Below are positions 1 to 5,657 of a DNA stretch of 6,477 nt, in pieces. The position numbers and the translations under genes were made by a program. The DNA is from Desulfobacterales bacterium (lineage in GTDB: Bacteria; Desulfobacterota; Desulfobacteria; Desulfobacterales; BuS5): assembly GCA_020056865.1 (NCBI GenBank), contig JAGVGX010000239.1:1-6477 (forward strand). The letters run 5' to 3'. Positions within the stretch are counted from its first letter, which is position 1; the number at the start of each line of letters is the position of its first letter. The notes beneath the pieces are model-generated. The model had not been told where the DNA came from. It ran no database searches and saw only the letters and a list, made by a program, of their open reading frames with translations.

Positions 1-261
1 ATCTGGTGTTGCATGCAATCCGGCCAGTATTTCTGTTGCAGCTTTATAGTCATTGAATGCAAGTGCGGCCGTACTGTTCCACCCAATTATATCCGTCAAG
101 GTTTCCAGATTTTCCAAAGCCTCTTTTTTTGCGGTTTTATTTTCATAAGCAATGATTGCAGATAGGATCAAAACTGCGGCTATAGATGCACTGATAAACA
201 TCATCAGCATAAGTTTGCTGCGAATTGTTGATGCTCTGAATTTTTTATAAGCAGGCTTCAT
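1..261 (-). CDS. N-terminus of a CHASE8-type membrane sensor protein (partial; histidine kinase or diguanylate cyclase)
   Basis: Only the first 87 codons are in the window; the gene continues past the left edge. The start is supported by an AAGGAG ribosome-binding site (272-277) 10 nt upstream of the ATG. The protein begins with a short basic cytoplasmic tail (MKPAYKKFRASTIRSKL), followed by one hydrophobic helix at about residues 17-38. It then enters a region with the pattern NSTAALAFNDYKAATEILAGL, typical of the start of the periplasmic CHASE8 domain found in YfiN-like diguanylate cyclases and in some hybrid histidine kinases. This family normally continues with the rest of the sensor domain, a second transmembrane helix, HAMP and an output domain. 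The output module is outside the window, so whether the product makes c-di-GMP or phosphorylates a regulator cannot be decided. It lies downstream of and in the same direction as a YfiR-like gene, the expected periplasmic partner of such sensors. Confidence 0.8.
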   Translation of the reverse strand, partial: MKPAYKKFRASTIRSKLMLMMFISASIAAVLILSAIIAYENKTAKKEALENLETLTDIIGWNSTAALAFNDYKAATEILAGLHATPD

Positions 262-332
262 GTGTGTTTATCTCCTTGATTATCATCTGTATTGCTTACC
301 ATCCGTAACCATTTGTAAAGGTTTTATCATAT

Positions 333-451
333 TGAGCCAGTTTCAAAACGTTTTAGTTTGGTCAAGGTCAAGGCGGGCGAAAATTTTAACCGCAGGAATA
401 CATTGAGTATTTTGAGGATTAAAATTTGAGCCCAACGCTGAAATTGGCTCA
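333..451. repeat. 119-bp nested palindromic element (MITE/REP-like) between the yfiR-like and sensor genes
   Basis: The ends form a 13-bp inverted repeat with one mismatch: TGAGCCAGTTTCA (333-345) against TGAAATTGGCTCA (439-451). Inside is a second inverted repeat: GGGC (375-378) pairs with GCCC (430-433), a GA/GA tandem mismatch follows, and AAATTTTAACC (381-391) pairs with GGATTAAAATTT (416-427) with one bulged A. At the tip, AATAC (397-401) pairs with GTATT (407-411) around a 5-nt loop. The left half also holds the palindrome AAAACGTTTT (345-354) and a tandem GGTCAA repeat (360-371). The trinucleotide TAT flanks both ends (330-332 and 452-454), which could be a target-site duplication but may be chance. 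It begins only 6 bp after the yfiR-like stop codon. It has no coding capacity and no U-tract of a standard terminator. Mobility is inference; the pairing is directly visible. Confidence 0.7.
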
Positions 452-457
452 TATTAA

Positions 458-1009
458 TTATTCAACTATTGTTGCCAGGCTAAGAAGCCTGGAGCTTATT
501 TTCAGTCCTGATTGTTTTGCAGCAGTGGCATTTATAGTAAAACGTATTTTGTCGTCTTCTTTTTCCAGGTTTATTATGCCTCCTGATGTTGTAAAACCGG
601 GCATGTCTCCGATAGTTAAAATCGGTTTTTCTTTAACGGCTGCAAAAATTTTTGGTAAATAATCTCTGCCCAATCTGCTTACAAAAAGGATATGACAATT
701 TTCAATCTCTTGTATGGTTTTAATTTTTTTAACAACAAGATGATGTCCGTTGATGTTTTTGCCTTCAATTTCTGAAAATGCCATGTAAACCGTATCATCT
801 CCCAAAACGCATAGCCGGATTTCATCAGAAGCACCTGCGAATGTTTTTTCCGGCCACTGCGTAAATTTGGCAAAATTCATAACAAAAGCTGCTTTTACAA
901 AGTATTCATCCGCTGTTTTCGCTGCAACATCGCTACACGGCTGGATGCTTAAAACAAGGCAGGATGCGGCAAAAAATATATTTAAAAATTTTTGAGTGAA
1001 TCTTTTCAT
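458..1009 (-). CDS. YfiR family (DUF4154) periplasmic protein
   Basis: A 183-residue protein from the chosen start. Residues 1-30 form a Sec signal peptide (basic MKRFTQK, a hydrophobic core, cleavage probably after DVAA). The mature part has the family pattern: an opening KAAFVMNFAKFTQWP segment (39-53), a strand IRLCVLGDD with Cys67, NCHILFVS with Cys105, and a C-terminal block GGIINL...IRFTINATAAKQSGLKISSRLL (143-176). Cys67 and Cys105 have nearly the spacing of one of the two disulfide pairs of Pseudomonas YfiR; the second pair is absent. Known YfiR binds the periplasmic domain of the cyclase YfiN and inhibits it. Here the neighbours are an upstream TonB receptor and a downstream CHASE8-like sensor, so a relay or repressor role is inferred. 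An in-frame ATG at 1042 would add 11 residues (MAVLTRYAYKI) and overlap the receptor gene by 13 bp. I prefer 1009 because it gives a compact signal peptide, but neither start has a strong ribosome-binding site. Confidence 0.87.
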   Translation of the reverse strand: MKRFTQKFLNIFFAASCLVLSIQPCSDVAAKTADEYFVKAAFVMNFAKFTQWPEKTFAGASDEIRLCVLGDDTVYMAFSEIEGKNINGHHLVVKKIKTIQEIENCHILFVSRLGRDYLPKIFAAVKEKPILTIGDMPGFTTSGGIINLEKEDDKIRFTINATAAKQSGLKISSRLLSLATIVE

Positions 1010-1029
1010 AATTTTATATGCATATCTGG

Positions 1030-3081
1030 TTAGAACCGCCATGTGATTTTTCCATAAAAGCTTTGATTAATATCTGTGGGCGGGGTAAATGCTTCCTGGA
1101 TATACTCAAGGTGCTTGTCATCAAAAAGATTTTGCCCTACGATGGAAAGTTCAACATTATTTTTTGGCTGCCATGCCAGACGGGCATCTAAAGTTATGTA
1201 ACTGTCAATGGTTAATTCTGAAAACGCATCAGCATTGTACACTTTAATTTTATCCACAAAACGCAGCCAGAAATCTAAGTTTATATTCTTTTTGAGGTTC
1301 GCTGATGCTCGAACCGATGCCTGATGTCTTGGAGAATTACTGTTTTGAGATTTATCTGCTGGTTCCAGAGTATCGCTGGCAACTTTAAAATAGCTGTAGG
1401 TTGCATCAATTTTTAAAAAATCAGCAGGCTGGATCACAGATGATATTTCAATGCCATAGGTTTTGGCATCCCCATTATTTTCAAAAATAATCGGTTGATC
1501 TATGAACGTTCCTGCAAAAGATGGTGATAAATAGCTAAACGTTCGCAAGTCATCATAAACATTATAAAATGTTGCCACATCAACAGACATAGATGTGGCA
1601 GGTACGAACCTGTAACCGATTTCATGGGCAAAAAGTATTTCTGAATCGTAATCCGACTGTCCTACAATATGAGCTCTGACCGGAAATGGGGTAGGGTTAT
1701 ACCAGTTTAAGGGTGGAACAACATCTGTCTGAAGATCTGCGTCGCGTTCAACACGGGAAGGCGTTCTTGATGAACGTGATACAGACGCCCATACCTTATG
1801 CTTTGCATGAGGCGTCCAAAGAATCCTGGCATTGGGCTGGAGTTCAAATTTGTCAACTAAGTAGTTGTTTTCAAATTTTGTACCGAGTGTAAGAAACAAA
1901 AGGTCTTTTAAAAGCGTTATCTCGTCCTGGATAAAGGCACTGGAAAGCTCATTACCGCTGCTTTTCGGATTGAATGTCAGAATATTTTTTTCTCTGAAGT
2001 CGTCTTTGGTGTAACTGTATTCAATACCCCATATGATGTCATGACGATCTCCTGCTTCAAACTGGTGCTGGAAATCAAGGTTAAAGGTTTTTCTCAATTC
2101 GCGTCCGAAAAACTCATTCCTGGACCACTGATCATAATAGGTTTTTAGTGAATATTCTGATTTGTCAGAAAGGGTGTGTGTCCATTTTGCATTGATGTTT
2201 CCTCCGGAAACATCTACAGGATCTTTGGCTCTACTTATATAGGGAGGATTGAGGTCTCCTGTTATTGAAGTTTGATTCATCTCCCCTTTGTAAATATCTC
2301 CATGCAGAAGAACTGAGACATTATCTTTTACTTGAGAATCAATTCTGAATCCGGTTCGCACCATATCCCAGTCGTCATCTGAATCACCACTTGATTCAGT
2401 ATAGCCAAATTCATCGCGGCTAAACCCTTTTGCGTAAATGCGTCCATACGTATTTTCACCAAGAGATTCTCCGTATCGAACAGAACCAAATCCTTTTTCT
2501 CTGGTGCCTCCTCCAGCTGACAAAAGCCCGCCTTGTGTGTCAGCGCTATGTTTGGTTATGATGTTGATGACTCCGTTTACCGCATTGGCTCCCCAAAGTG
2601 TGGCGCCGGGTCCTCGAATGATTTCAATGCGTTCTATGTCTTCTAACATGACATCCTGTGCTTCCCAGTAAACCCCGGAAAAAGAGGGTGCATATACACT
2701 TCTGCCATCGATTAATACCAGAAGCTTGTTTGCAAACCGGCCGTTAAATCCGCGGGATGAGATTGCCCACTTGCTGGAATCAATGCGCGCAACATGAAGT
2801 CCGGGTACCATACGGAGGGCATCGGGGATGCTGGTCGCACCTGACCTCATCAAGTCTTCATTGGTTATTACGAAGATGGCTGCGGGTGAGTCTGAAATGG
2901 CTTTCAATTTTTTTGATACAGATGTAATTTTAATGTTGAGTAGATCTTCTATATTCAGATCAAAAATGTTTTCTTTTTCTGATGCGTTATCTCTCGCATG
3001 AGCATTTACAATGATTATAGCGAGTAACACAATGATACAGAGTGCATGTGATAAGATTTTTTTGATGGCCAAAGATTTCAT
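1030..3081 (-). CDS. TonB-dependent outer-membrane receptor
   Basis: A 683-residue outer-membrane receptor, a normal length for the family. Residues 1-29 are a signal peptide ending in AHA. A short linker with a possible TonB box (around IKITSV, 50-55) precedes the plug domain at about 63-177. The plug shows RSGATSIPDALRMVPG (79-94), SSRGFNGRFANKLLVLIDGR (108-127) and the hallmark IERIEIIRGPGATLWGANAV (149-168). The rest is a 22-strand-type beta-barrel with many alternating aromatic strands, ending YGKITWRF with the terminal Phe expected for BAM recognition. Such receptors import ligands using TonB/ExbBD energy; the substrate cannot be read from sequence, and there is no N-terminal STN signalling domain. 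An upstream in-frame ATG at 3135 gives 18 extra residues before the signal peptide and is less likely. It is the first gene of an apparent operon with the YfiR-like and sensor genes, which suggests a sensory as well as transport role. Confidence 0.92.
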   Translation of the reverse strand: MKSLAIKKILSHALCIIVLLAIIIVNAHARDNASEKENIFDLNIEDLLNIKITSVSKKLKAISDSPAAIFVITNEDLMRSGATSIPDALRMVPGLHVARIDSSKWAISSRGFNGRFANKLLVLIDGRSVYAPSFSGVYWEAQDVMLEDIERIEIIRGPGATLWGANAVNGVINIITKHSADTQGGLLSAGGGTREKGFGSVRYGESLGENTYGRIYAKGFSRDEFGYTESSGDSDDDWDMVRTGFRIDSQVKDNVSVLLHGDIYKGEMNQTSITGDLNPPYISRAKDPVDVSGGNINAKWTHTLSDKSEYSLKTYYDQWSRNEFFGRELRKTFNLDFQHQFEAGDRHDIIWGIEYSYTKDDFREKNILTFNPKSSGNELSSAFIQDEITLLKDLLFLTLGTKFENNYLVDKFELQPNARILWTPHAKHKVWASVSRSSRTPSRVERDADLQTDVVPPLNWYNPTPFPVRAHIVGQSDYDSEILFAHEIGYRFVPATSMSVDVATFYNVYDDLRTFSYLSPSFAGTFIDQPIIFENNGDAKTYGIEISSVIQPADFLKIDATYSYFKVASDTLEPADKSQNSNSPRHQASVRASANLKKNINLDFWLRFVDKIKVYNADAFSELTIDSYITLDARLAWQPKNNVELSIVGQNLFDDKHLEYIQEAFTPPTDINQSFYGKITWRF

Positions 3082-3089
3082 GTTAAGAT

Positions 3090-3094
3090 TCCCC
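3090..3094 (-). promoter_or_regulatory. Ribosome-binding site fixing the TonB receptor start
   Basis: Read on the minus strand this is GGGGA, 8 nt upstream of the ATG at 3081-3079. The longer in-frame start at 3135 has no comparable site and would put 18 non-signal-like residues ahead of the MKSLAIKK signal peptide. This supports the shorter gene model. Confidence 0.55.
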
Positions 3095-3187
3095 AATGTT
3101 ATGAGTGGGTGAAAAAAATAAAATAATTTTGTCAAAAACGCTTTGATGCGTATTTATCCCTTGTTGATATTGTTTATCGGTTTAATT

Positions 3188-3204
3188 TTGTAAAAACTTT
3201 ACAA
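3188..3204. repeat. Short palindrome upstream of the TonB receptor operon
   Basis: TTGTAAA and TTTACAA form a perfect 7-bp inverted repeat around a 3-nt centre (AAC). It lies in the 155-bp gap between the NUDIX stop (3237) and the receptor start (3081), roughly 107 bp upstream of that start. It may be an operator for the receptor operon or a weak hairpin after the NUDIX gene. It is AT-rich and lacks the GC stem of a classical terminator. No convincing sigma70 promoter could be assigned in this gap, so how the operon starts is unresolved. Confidence 0.35.
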
Positions 3205-3236
3205 GTTTATGAAAAAAAATCACCTGTTGACGAATG

Positions 3237-3779
3237 TTATAAAAGCTCTGACTGTTTTAGATAAGCTGCGGCGAGTAAAAGACCGCATACGGTTTTCCCG
3301 TCGTTTATTTCGCCGTTGTATATCATTTTCAGTGCGGTGGAAAACTTGATGTTGTGAACCTCGATGACTTCATTGGTATCCATGTCCTGTTGAGCAGGCA
3401 GCAGATGCGAAGCTAAAAAAATATGAATGAGTTCATCAGAATATCCTGGCACAGGAATAATTTTGCCGAGTTCTTTCCATTTCGTTGCCAGATAACCGGT
3501 TTCTTCAATCAGTTCTCTTTTTGCGCATGCATCTGGTGTTTCGTTCTTCTCCAAAGTCCCTGCCGGTATTTCCCAGATATCGGATCCTATGGCATGGCGG
3601 TATTGTTTCAGCAGAATAACCGTATTCTTGTCAATCATGGGAAGTATTGCCGATGCGCCAGGGTGTCTGATGATATCCATATGTGTGGTTTTTCCGTTTG
3701 GCAACGTTATTTTTTCTGAAACAAGGTCAAATACGTTTCCCTTATATAGGGTGCTTGTTGAACGTGTTGTGGCTTTCAT
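3237..3779 (-). CDS. NUDIX hydrolase, ADP-ribose pyrophosphatase type
   Basis: A 180-residue cytoplasmic enzyme. The complete NUDIX box runs from Gly74 to Tyr96 and fits G-x5-E-x7-REU-x-EE-x-GU (G74, E80, R88, E89, E92, E93, G95), the Mg2+-binding catalytic helix. Pro111 in the stretch IPVPGYSDE lies 16 residues after the last Gly of the box, the position used to recognise ADP-ribose pyrophosphatases (NudF-like), which split ADP-ribose into AMP and ribose 5-phosphate. The N-terminal strand region with LLKQYRHAIG...WEIPAG (57-73) also matches this subfamily. The start has a GGAG ribosome-binding site (3787-3790) 7 nt upstream. The gene is divergent from purB; since its expected product AMP is also the end product of the PurB step, a purine-salvage link is plausible but not shown. 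Exact substrate preference (ADP-ribose versus other nucleoside diphosphate sugars) is not certain. Confidence 0.9.
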   Translation of the reverse strand: MKATTRSTSTLYKGNVFDLVSEKITLPNGKTTHMDIIRHPGASAILPMIDKNTVILLKQYRHAIGSDIWEIPAGTLEKNETPDACAKRELIEETGYLATKWKELGKIIPVPGYSDELIHIFLASHLLPAQQDMDTNEVIEVHNIKFSTALKMIYNGEINDGKTVCGLLLAAAYLKQSELL

Positions 3780-3841
3780 TTTTTTTCTCCATGTTTCATA
3801 TTATCGATGGATGCTGCTGGAACACCTTTGTTAACTCAAAC

Positions 3842-3871
3842 TTGACATCCTATGGCTATTATGAAAATAAT
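3842..3871 (+). promoter_or_regulatory. Predicted sigma70 promoter for purB
   Basis: A perfect -35 hexamer TTGACA (3842-3847) is followed after 18 nt by AATAAT (3866-3871), five of six matches to the -10 consensus. Transcription would start near 3878, giving a leader of roughly 105 nt before purB. The leader shows no recognisable purine riboswitch. Confidence 0.55.
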
Positions 3872-3912
3872 TGCCGGACTTTTTTTATTTTGGCATTTTT
3901 ATAAGGCAATTA
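3868..3912. repeat. 8-bp inverted repeat overlapping both divergent-gene -10 boxes
   Basis: TAATTGCC (3868-3875) and GGCAATTA (3905-3912) are exact reverse complements separated by 29 bp. The left arm covers the end of the purB -10 box and the right arm covers most of the predicted NUDIX -10 box. The symmetry could mark paired binding sites for a regulator of both genes, or may partly reflect two similar -10 regions on opposite strands. Confidence 0.5.
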
Positions 3913-3936
3913 CAACACGGTCATTTTGTATGTCAA
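3909..3936 (-). promoter_or_regulatory. Predicted sigma70 promoter for the NUDIX gene
   Basis: On the minus strand, TTGACA (3936-3931, perfect -35) is followed after 16 nt by TGTAAT (3914-3909, five of six matches to the -10 consensus). Transcription would start near 3902 and run leftward through the purB promoter, giving a leader of about 120 nt before the NUDIX ATG. Confidence 0.45.
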
Positions 3937-3983
3937 ACGTATTATGACTTGAAAACTTTTTATCCAACATTTAAGGATACACC

Positions 3984-5348
3984 ATGGAACTTTCACCGCT
4001 TAGTGCAATTTCTCCTGTTGACGGCCGGTATCGCAAGGTGACGGAAAGCCTTTCAGCTTATTTTTCTGAAAGCGCACTGATCAGGTATCGTCTGCTTGTT
4101 GAAATTGAATATTTTATATCCCTGTGCAATCTGCCTCTTATTCAACTTAAAGATGTAGATAAACATCTATTTAAACCCTTAAGGCGTCTTTATACTCATT
4201 TTTCAAAAAAAGATGCAGAACAAATAAAAGATATTGAAAAGATAACGAATCACGATGTAAAAGCAGTAGAATATTTTTTAAAGAAAAAATTTGATGAGCT
4301 TGGCATGGCCGATTTCAGGGAATTTATTCATTTTGGTTTAACTTCTCAGGATATTAATAACACAGCCATGCCATATGCATTAAAAGAAGCATGGCTGAAA
4401 GTCCTGCGTCCTTGTTTAGAAGGGATCATAGATCATCTTTCTAAAAAATCCCATGAATGGTTGGATATTCCCATGCTTGCCCGAACCCATGGACAGCCTG
4501 CATCACCGACAAGGCTGGGAAAAGAAATATATGTATTTGTTGAAAGACTTAACAGGCAGATACAGATGATAGAATCGATTCCTTTTTCTGCAAAATTCGG
4601 CGGGGCAACCGGCAATTTTAATGCCCATGTTGTTGCTTATCCTGAAATCGACTGGATTGCGTTTGCAAATGGCTTTGTGAATGAGACCCTTGGCCTGGAT
4701 CGATCAAGAGTAACGACCCAGATCGAACATTATGACAACCTCGGGGCATTTTGTGACAATCTTAAACGGATCAATACCATACTCATTGATTTTAGCCGAG
4801 ATATGTGGACATATATATCCATGGATTATTTTAAACAGAAGATTGTCGAAGGTGAGGTGGGGTCATCGGCAATGCCCCATAAGGTAAACCCCATTGATTT
4901 TGAAAATGCTGAGGGTAATCTTGGTATTGCAAACGCTGTTTTTGAACATTTTTCTGCCAAGCTCCCTGTCTCGAGGCTGCAAAGAGATTTGACCGATTCA
5001 ACAGTAACAAGAAACATCGGCGTTCCTTTTTCTCATACATTAATAGCTTTTAATTCATTGCTTAAAGGATTAAACAGATTGATCGTAAACAGGAAGACAA
5101 TTCAATCGGATCTTATGAATAACTGGGCGGTTGTAGCAGAAGCTGTTCAGACGATTCTCCGCAGGGAAGGGCATCCTCAACCTTATGAGGCCTTAAAACA
5201 GCTCACGAGAAAACATGCGGATATTGATAGAAATGATCTTGCTGAGTTTATTCAATCCCTTGAAGTATCCCAACAGGTGAAAGATGAACTGATGATGATA
5301 ACTCCTGAAAACTATACAGGTGTTTATGATATAATTAGCGGAAAATAA
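3984..5348 (+). CDS. purB: Adenylosuccinate lyase
   Basis: A full-length 454-residue enzyme (E. coli PurB is 456) of the fumarase/aspartase superfamily, acting as a cytoplasmic homotetramer. It catalyses two fumarate-releasing eliminations in purine synthesis: SAICAR to AICAR, and adenylosuccinate to AMP. Visible motifs are SPVDGRY (10-16), TNHDVKAVEYFLK (88-100), GLTSQDINNTA (118-128), ARTHGQPASPTRLGKE (166-181) with the catalytic His169, and the superfamily signature GSSAMPHKVNP (293-303) with the mobile-loop catalytic serine (Ser294/Ser295). RDLTDSTVTRNIG (334-346) and the C-terminal helices follow the E. coli-type subfamily rather than the shorter Bacillus type. The ATG has an AAGGA ribosome-binding site 6-7 nt upstream. 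A small membrane-protein gene follows after 48 bp with no clear terminator between, so the two are probably co-transcribed. Confidence 0.98.
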   Translation: MELSPLSAISPVDGRYRKVTESLSAYFSESALIRYRLLVEIEYFISLCNLPLIQLKDVDKHLFKPLRRLYTHFSKKDAEQIKDIEKITNHDVKAVEYFLKKKFDELGMADFREFIHFGLTSQDINNTAMPYALKEAWLKVLRPCLEGIIDHLSKKSHEWLDIPMLARTHGQPASPTRLGKEIYVFVERLNRQIQMIESIPFSAKFGGATGNFNAHVVAYPEIDWIAFANGFVNETLGLDRSRVTTQIEHYDNLGAFCDNLKRINTILIDFSRDMWTYISMDYFKQKIVEGEVGSSAMPHKVNPIDFENAEGNLGIANAVFEHFSAKLPVSRLQRDLTDSTVTRNIGVPFSHTLIAFNSLLKGLNRLIVNRKTIQSDLMNNWAVVAEAVQTILRREGHPQPYEALKQLTRKHADIDRNDLAEFIQSLEVSQQVKDELMMITPENYTGVYDIISGK

Positions 5349-5396
5349 TTCATTTTTACCCTGTTTTATTTTAAAAATTAAAAAAGAGGAGAGAAG

Positions 5397-5657
5397 ATGT
5401 TTAAAACAACCGTTATAGGGATTTTAATATGGATTGTTGCAGGGGTGGTACTTTTGTTTGAGTTTATTTCGCATCTTATGGGACGAGAGTTTTTATACAA
5501 TACCATTGAACAGATATGTGGCATCACATGGATTGACCACGTTCCGTTTGAGGTATTCCGGAATGCATTGACTGTTGTTGCAACAGCACAATTACCTGTG
5601 GTTTTATTTGTCACCGGGTTGGTTTTGATTATTATAGGCATGTTTAAAAAGTTTTAA
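5397..5657 (+). CDS. Small two-helix membrane protein of unknown function
   Basis: An 86-residue protein I do not recognise. It has a strong GAGGAG ribosome-binding site (5386-5391) 5 nt before the ATG, which supports real expression. Residues about 5-25 (VIGILIWIVAGVVLLFEFI) and about 59-82 (ending TGLVLIIIGMF) are hydrophobic enough to be transmembrane helices, joined by a roughly 33-residue soluble loop with one Cys (41) and charged residues. The tail is basic (MFKKF). It follows purB by 48 bp on the same strand and likely shares its transcript, though no role in purine synthesis is implied by sequence. Its last 14 bp overlap the end of the convergent branching-enzyme gene. The opposite-strand open frame here lacks a comparable ribosome-binding site and is taken as a shadow. 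Confidence 0.75.
   Translation: MFKTTVIGILIWIVAGVVLLFEFISHLMGREFLYNTIEQICGITWIDHVPFEVFRNALTVVATAQLPVVLFVTGLVLIIIGMFKKF

Noticed and set aside
426..662. 78-aa plus-strand open frame
   Set aside because: It is antisense to the conserved C-terminus of the YfiR-like gene and begins inside the palindromic element.
936..962. Lipoprotein signal in the YfiR-like protein (Cys17 or Cys25 of the signal region)
   Set aside because: Neither Cys follows a proper lipobox (AAS-C and IQP-C lack the Leu/Val/Ile-x-small pattern), while a normal Sec cleavage after DVAA is available.
3130..3135. TTGACA on the minus strand as the -35 of the TonB receptor operon
   Set aside because: No acceptable -10 hexamer lies 15-19 nt downstream; the region there is a T-run followed by CACCC.
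3138..3151. ACGC/GCGT hairpin followed by T's on the minus strand as a terminator after the NUDIX gene
   Set aside because: The stem is only 4 bp with a 6-nt loop, and the T-run is short; too weak to call.
3872..3983. Purine riboswitch in the purB leader
   Set aside because: The conserved core sequences and three-way junction of the purine aptamer are not present; only the simple inverted repeat is seen.
5378..5641. 87-aa minus-strand open frame opposite the small membrane protein gene
   Set aside because: It has no good ribosome-binding site and low-complexity Thr/Asn-rich content typical of a shadow; the plus-strand frame has a strong site and clear membrane helices.
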